A program made the position numbers and the translations under genes. Under the pieces are notes generated by a model, which had not been told where the DNA came from, ran no database searches, and was given only the letters and a program-made list of their open reading frames with translations. A stretch of DNA of 31,911 bases from Pelargonium nanum (taxonomy: Eukaryota; Streptophyta; Magnoliopsida; Geraniales; Geraniaceae), in the NCBI GenBank assembly GCA_036897485.1, contig JAYMTF010000668.1:1-31911 (forward strand), in the 5' to 3' direction. This document shows, one piece after another, positions 26,221 to 31,911 of this stretch (positions are counted from its first letter, which is position 1; the number at the start of each line of letters is the position of its first letter).

Positions 26221-26744
26221 GAAATGGTAGGTGGGTGTGCTTCGTCAATGGCTTTATCATCTCCTACCAAGTTGAAGAGAGGGAATTTATTGGCTCACCA
26301 GTGGTTGTATACAACATTTGTGTGACTTCTGACACGTGGAAGCTCATGATTGGGTTTCCACCAACGGGTATGAGATTTTTATCATCCGGGTCTCGCTGAG
26401 TCCATGATTTTTTGGGTCGCTGAGTCATGATCCTCGTTTGGCAACACGTTTTTTTTTTCTTTTTGTAAAGATATTTTTATGTTTTGAAATAATTTAATCT
26501 GTATGAGTCCTTCCAGTGAATTCCTAATAGAGAATTGGACTCTAAATTGTCTTCCAATTATAGACATGAATGGTGATGATACATTAAAAAAAAATTATAA
26601 GTCTATCTAACGAATGATGACATGTGGTGTCCGAGCACTATGTCACCACCATATTGCAACGATGAAAACGCGGATTTGTGAATTTGCTCTCGTAATGCGA
26701 CTATAAAAGAGTGTGCCTAAAGATGCGTGCCCGAAGCAATTGGT
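26221..26744. other. Intergenic DNA, no gene seen
   Basis: Probably contains the promoter of the BPS1-like gene on the minus strand. There is a T-rich run near 26449-26465. No protein-like frame on either strand. Confidence 0.45.
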
Positions 26745-26899
26745 AGCACGCCATGTCCACCAGTTGAGCATCACATCCAAGAGCACGTGTCATGTCCACC
26801 AATTGTGCATTGTGTCCATGATAGCACATCATGTCCACTGGTTGCGCGTCGCGTCCAAGCGCACCATGTCCACCAACCACGCGTCGTGTCCATGACCAC
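26745..26899. repeat. Four-copy degenerate tandem repeat, 37-41-bp unit
   Basis: Copies start at 26745, 26782, 26823 and about 26861. Each carries an AGCAC start, CATGTCCACCA in the middle and a GCRTC...GTCCA end. GC content is well above the flanks. The open frames here on both strands are by-products of the repeat. Confidence 0.85.
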
Positions 26900-27856
26900 G
26901 GGCCAAGATTGTCAGCCGCCAAATGACATGAAAACCGAGGCAAAAGTATGGAGAACAAAATCGAAGCAAAACATATCAAGAACATATGAAGCCATCTGCT
27001 CGAACGCTCCATCTCTTGTCGCGACAACCATGTTGTTGTTGCAACAAGACCTTAGTACATGTCCTTTTGAGAGCTCGTCTGTCATCCAATCGCACATCTG
27101 CCCCTAGAATTATCACGATATCCTTTTTGTTGTTGTGAAAAGATCAGTCGTAGTCTCGTGTCCGCGTATGTCTGCCAAGCTCTCTGCCCATCTTCCCCCG
27201 CTCTTTTCGGGGCAGGACATCGACCGAACTCATGTTTCGCTATTTTCTTTACATCTATTACACGTTTGAATGTCTACTGAAGGTCAAGACCCATTTTGAA
27301 CATGATCAAAGACTTTTCCCCTCAAGCCTTCTCGTTGTATACCAATTCCATATCGTGCACCGAGTCATCCGTCGTGCGGCAATTTATTCATAGTACATCA
27401 AGGCCTCCGTCATGCTTCTCATCATACACCAAGTTCTTCATCGTGCACCTACCCAAGAGCCCAACTGTGCACCTACCTCTATTATTTTTCGTGATAACCC
27501 TTTTGCTATCACGACAAGAGCTCGAGCAAGTCTTTGTTTTGTCATCCTTGTCGAGTCCAAGGCTCTTTTGAAGGTATGGGGACCTAATAGACATGCTTGC
27601 TACCTCAAGTCGTATCCTTAAGCCATTTTGGAGGCTCACCATCTCACCGAACAAACATGATGGCATCTTACAAGTCTCCGTGCAAGTAGAGGTGTTATAC
27701 GTTTTCTACTTTTCTATTTAACTAGGAGAATGGTTTTGTATGAAAAATAAACAAAATATTGTTATTGTAGAGTAGTAAAAAATAGAAATGATTTATTGAA
27801 AACAATTTGGTGGAGAAAATTTGTTCCTGTGCACAGTGAACTGCAAAGAGGGAAAT
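26900..27856. other. Intergenic DNA, probably decayed repeat, no gene seen
   Basis: More GC than the surrounding intergenic DNA. Words such as TCGTGCACC recur around 27350-27480, and the short inverted pair GTTGTTGTTGCAACAA lies near 27032. This looks like a decayed transposon but no coding domain survives that I can recognise. Confidence 0.4.
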
Positions 27857-27869
27857 AAAAAAAGAAAAA
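27857..27869 (-). terminator. RNA polymerase III terminator
   Basis: Directly after the tRNA 3' end the minus strand reads TTTTTCTTTTTTT, a strong pol III stop. Confidence 0.9.
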
Positions 27870-27953
27870 TGTCAGAAGTGGGATTTGAACCCACGCCCTC
27901 TCTCGAAGACTAGAACTTGAGTCTAGCGCCTTAGACCACTCGGCCATCCTGAC
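27870..27953 (-). tRNA. tRNA-Leu (anticodon CAA), 84 nt, no intron
   Basis: The minus strand folds into a full cloverleaf: acceptor stem GTCAGGA/TTCTGAC with discriminator A, A box TGGCCGAGTGGTCTAAGG, anticodon stem CTAGA/TCTAG around the loop CTCAAGT (anticodon CAA, reads UUG), a long class II variable arm, and T arm/B box GGGTTCAAATCCC. The discriminator A and long variable arm are the leucine identity marks. Genomic CCA is absent, as expected for a nuclear gene. Confidence 0.97.
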
Positions 27954-29636
27954 TAGATGGCCTGTGGTTGAGTGTTATTATATTGATAGAGATTCTCCAC
28001 TTTTTTGTCTCAAAAATACAGCTATAAATTAAGGACTTTTTGGCATAAATGGCCCCAAGTAGTTGTAATTTATTTCAGCAGCTCAAATGTCTAAATTAGT
28101 AGTCCATTTGTTCAACTTGGACAGCCCAAACATTGTTACGGCCCATTCATAAACTATGTTTTAATACTACTTTGAGTTTAAAAAAAAGTTCATAATGGAA
28201 TTAGGTTCAAATACAAAAGTGTAGATACCATTTTGGATTTAAAAAAATGCATAGAGGTCCAAACACGAAAATTTAATGACCAAATTAGATTTCTACCTTT
28301 ACGTTTTCAATACCCACATCGCTCACTTTTACAAAATTCATGAACCAAATTGGATTGTACTTGACAACTATTATCTTATTCCTATTTCCACTCTTAATTT
28401 TAATAGAATAATGAACCTAACCTAGTTGCTTGTCCAAAACCCTAATAAGGCAGCCAGGCAGGCCAGAGTGCAATACAATTAAAAACAAAAATTAGTAGTG
28501 CCATTGTGCCAAAGATGACAAATGGAATTATTGCTTGAGCTAACAAAACTAATAAAACAAGTTGCACCATATAATATTATTTTTAATACTGTCAATTATT
28601 GTCCAAAGCCAAGGACAGTAATATCTTTTAACATATGAACCAGCAGCTCCACCTTTGGGTCAACCAACAGCAACTAATCAGAGCATAATATAATATGAAA
28701 AACCCTGCAAACCTCCCTCCACTAGCCATTTTAATTTACCAGAACAGAAACAGCTGCAAACATTATTATTAAACAACCTGAAACTAAACAAATAACTATC
28801 ATTACAATGAACAATAGTTTACTGGGAAATCAAGAATCATCCCATGTAGTGACAGAGACAGAGAGTGCAACTAGAGACACCACATAGAGAGATAGGGTTC
28901 CACCTGAGACCATTATCCACAGACAGCTTGCTGCAAGAGCTTACCTTGTATCTATCATGCCATTTGTACTTTTCTTCTATCAATGGAATTTAGGCATGTT
29001 CTTCTCCATACACTTGGACCCAAACACTACAATCCCATCACTGTCCAAATTTGGCTGCCTAGCTTGCTGGCTGGTCCATCCCATGGACTTGCAATCTTCA
29101 GTTGCTTCCACCAAGTTAGCTGGCTAGTGGGTCCTTTTTCCACACCCCATTTAACTTTGGGGTTGGCATTTGGCAATGATGCCGTCGTAGAGGTAATCTA
29201 TCAATGTAGCTGGTAATTGGGTCCACTATCCATATCCGTCTCATTTTAGTGGCTGGCACCTAAGGGCGACAACAGTGGCAAAAATCGTGCAAACCTCAAG
29301 ATGCCAAACTCCTAAATAAGTAAAATACTTGAAGTCTTGAACATCAACTCTAATAATGGAATGTATGCTCATTACGCTTTTTTCTTACAAAAAAACAATG
29401 AATTATGATTCCTATAAGAATGGTGAGTGGTTCTTTCAATTGTACAAGTGCATCCCAATCTAGAGAGGATATGTTCAGTGAAAAGAAGAAGATGAAAGAA
29501 AGAACTGTATAAACTAAACATAAAACAAATGAAGATTATTGTTTCTTGTATTGGAGGTACATAAAAAAATACTATGGGATCTTATACGGTAAAAAAGCGA
29601 GCACAGAGAACTTAGTCACCTAATTCTTTGAGGGCG
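27954..29636. other. Intergenic DNA between tRNA-Leu and the receptor kinase
   Basis: AT-rich and without a recognisable gene. The final ~150 bp should be the 3'-UTR of the receptor kinase gene. A loose duplication lies at 29110-29275. I looked for a microRNA precursor near 28850-28970 and saw none. Confidence 0.5.
29110..29275. repeat. Degenerate tandem duplication, ~94-bp unit
   Basis: TAGCTGGCTAGTGGGTCC...GGTTGGCATT (from about 29116) is echoed by TAGCTGGTAATTGGGTCC...GGCTGGCACC (from about 29208). A third, weaker echo (TAGCTTGCTGGCTGGTCC) is at about 29059. Confidence 0.55.
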
Positions 29637-31911
29637 TTACCTCCACCTGTTTGCTTGATGTTGGTATCTTCCACTATCACCACCTTCACTCGTATCAGAA
29701 GCTTCTTCACTAAATTTTCTATCACCTACTTTCTGGACGATAGTGTGATTTACTTGTTGATGGCCACGGTGAGAAGATTCTTTTCCATCTCGGGTTTGCT
29801 GCAAAATTTAAGACGATAAATGGGTCAGTACTGAATAATAAGCACTCTCCTCCTTTGGGCAGAGCATATTGAGAATGTGAAATATATCTCGTAAGGGAAA
29901 CAGTGCATACATTACGAATTAGCAGCTCATCTGCCTCTAGCATGTGGATTACGTGTCCCATTTTAGGCCTCTTGGTTGCATCGGGATCAACACATCGAAG
30001 AGCAACCAACAAAACACGTTTAAGTGCTTTAGAAGAAGGCATCTCAGGCAACTTAGGATCCACTACTTCCTCAGATCTTCGATTTCCAACCATGGTCTTC
30101 AGCCACTCCACCAAATTTACCTACAAACGTTTTTCAGCTTTTATAGTTAGCAACAAAACTAACATTAAGGTAAAACGAATCTTTAAACAAAATACGGATT
30201 ATATTTAAAGACTGACCTCTCCCTGCGGCCGACTATAATCAACAGGGTTTCTTCCAGTAATTATCTCCATAATGAGAATTCCAAAGCTATAAACATCACT
30301 TTTCTCGTTGAGCATTCCAGTGCAAGCATATTCTGGTGCAACATAACTAAAACATACAAGCTAATAAGAGTTAGTTTTCAAGTCTGAGAAAAGACTAACA
30401 AAACTGTCCAATAATCTTCTTTATTCATTAGTTTGGATTGAAGTTAAACAATTGTTAATGAAACGAAAAACGGAGGAAAAAGATGCAAAAAGAGAAATGC
30501 ACTAACCCAAATGTTCCCATCACACGAGTTGTCACATAACTCCTCTCAGAGCATAACAGCTTGGCTAGTCCAAAATCAGAAACCTTCGAGTTCCATTGGC
30601 GATCAAGAAGTATGTTGCTTGATTTTACATCTCGATGGACTACCTTAGGTTCAAGACCTTCATGAAGATAGGCCAACCTTTAAGAACATAAGCAGCAAAC
30701 ATATATCCATCAGAAAACCAGCAAACTAAGAAACAATTTGAAGACTATTTTCACAGAACTGAAGTTAAGAGTTTCAATAGTTGTACCCTCTTGCTGTTCC
30801 CAATATAATGTTAATGCGTATATCCCATGTTAGAGGGCTCACATCCCCAACATCCCCATGAAGCCATTGCTCCAGATTGCCATTGTTGACATATTCATAC
30901 ACAAGCATTCTAAGAAACAAAAGCAGATAAGTTATACTTATTATCATTCAACATAAAATACAATCTCAACATAAAATTGGAAAGTAGATGCTGATACCTG
31001 TATGCACCCTCAACACAGTATCCAAGTAATCTAACAAGATTCTTGTGCCGTACACGCCCAATTACTTCCACCTCTACTTTAAACTCCTTCTCAGCTTGAC
31101 CCCTAAATATCACCATCAATCTTATAAGCTAGTAAATTGAATGAACAAAACAAATTGATGAACCACGGTCGACTTTTATCAACACAAGACAAGAACTTTT
31201 TATGAACAAAGAAAACAAAATAAAGAGGAATCACAATGAACCAGAAAAACCATTCAATTGCCAATCAATCCCCACCGTAATAATTCTCTACCTGGTTGTT
31301 AATTAAATGCAGGATTCAGTAATATATTAAATCTCATACTCTCCCTTCTCTTAACTAAATATAAGAGAAAAGCACTCATTTTTCTTCACAACACAACTAC
31401 TAGGCCTAGCAAAGCGGCATTTATAAAACCAAGTGAAACACATCAACTCAGAAGTTTCATATATGGTTCCTCATTTTGTCAACTATACCCAAAGTGAACA
31501 AGCAAGAAACTTGTGGTACCAAGACTAATACAATAGAACCACTAGGTCTACATGATCATAATAAACTTCAAAACTTTCTAATCCATTTTCCTTATAGACA
31601 AACTGATCTTACATGTGTTGATATAGATACAATATACAAACATCTCCTTTCAATATCAAAAAAAAAAAAGAGAACCATAAAAAGCATAACAATAAAGTGA
31701 TAATTAAATACACCAAAAATAGAAACACAAACCCAGAATTTGATGCACATTTATAAACTCTATATCCAAAAACACAGTACCTGTTATTCAAGAGGTTCTT
31801 GACGGCGACTCTAGTACCATCTCCAAGAATCCCACTATACACAATCCCATACCCACCTTCACCGATCACATTCTCTTCACACAAACCGTTGGTCGCCGCC
31901 TCCAGCTCCCG
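29637..31911 (-). CDS. Receptor-like Ser/Thr kinase (At1g01540/At4g01330 type), C-terminal 343 residues
   Basis: Visible exons in coding order are 31911-31781 (continues off the window), 31102-30998, 30909-30787, 30677-30507, 30346-30217, 30120-29911 and 29798-29637 (stop TAA 29639-29637); phases agree throughout. The first visible residues [20 protein letters not shown] are the juxtamembrane/kinase start. Motifs, numbered within the visible part, are the Gly loop GEGGYGIVY (17-25), VAVK (K38), then [24 protein letters not shown] and [13 protein letters not shown]. The Ser/Asp/Gln-rich tail ([14 protein letters not shown]) resembles the Arabidopsis proteins. This belongs to the RLCK-V/RLK-Pelle group, usually with one N-terminal membrane segment; that part is outside the window. 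The catalytic residues are intact, so it is probably an active kinase. Its substrate is unknown. It lies upstream of the BPS1-like gene on the same strand. Confidence 0.95.

Noticed and set aside
26745-26899. CRISPR-like array
   Set aside because: The copies are contiguous with no unique spacers, and this is plant nuclear DNA.
26701-27107. Open frames of 108 and 126 codons on opposite strands
   Set aside because: They arise from the tandem repeat array, which lacks stop codons on both strands; the peptides are repetitive and resemble no family I know.
28850-29220. Possible microRNA precursor
   Set aside because: I compared the words here with common plant microRNAs (miR156, 160, 164, 167, 172, 393, 396, 399, 408) from memory and saw no match or long stem; the structure seen is a loose duplication.

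Overview
This is nuclear DNA from a eudicot plant. The evidence is AT-rich intergenic DNA, genes with GT-AG introns, plant-only protein families (BYPASS1, a plant group-B MAP kinase, an RLCK-type receptor kinase), an intronless nuclear tRNA-Leu, and plant transposons (Ty3/gypsy chromovirus, CACTA, Stowaway MITE). The species cannot be fixed from the sequence.

Positions 1-12.7 kb are mobile-element territory. The left edge holds the 3' part of a leader, a primer-binding site and a 223-bp LTR of a minus-strand retrotransposon. It is followed by AT-rich DNA with small tandem repeats. A CACTA-type transposon terminus lies at 1787, with TCCGTCA-type subterminal repeats and a duplicated downstream block. 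A broken 5.2-kb Ty3/gypsy chromovirus (4271-9478) interrupts that region. To its right come a gene-like GC-richer island (9540-9775), a CGTGTCG-rich repeat, a short retroposon with an A tail and target duplication (10569-10752), and about 1.8 kb in which I see no gene.

Positions 12.7-26.2 kb hold three complete genes. A GH28 polygalacturonase-family gene (plus strand, 4 exons, 483 aa) faces, tail to tail with 274 bp between stop codons, a six-exon MPK4/MPK11-type MAP kinase (minus strand, 375 aa). A Stowaway MITE sits in intron 2 of the kinase. Upstream of the kinase on the same strand is a BYPASS1-like gene with an intronless coding region and a probable 5'-UTR intron.

Positions 26.2-31.9 kb hold a four-copy tandem repeat, a tRNA-Leu(CAA) gene on the minus strand, plain intergenic DNA, and the last seven visible coding exons of a receptor-like kinase (343 residues visible, N-terminus beyond the window).

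The order MAPK - BPS1 - receptor kinase, all on one strand, matches the Arabidopsis blocks At1g01560 (MPK11) - At1g01550 (BPS1) - At1g01540 and At4g01370 (MPK4) - At4g01360 (BPS2) - At4g01330. This is an old conserved segment. I found no convincing previously undescribed system. The more interesting points are the conserved linkage, the GH28 enzyme lacking one classic catalytic motif, the tail-to-tail polygalacturonase/MAPK pair, possible spliced non-coding sequence downstream of BPS1, and the orphan gene-like island beside the retroelement.
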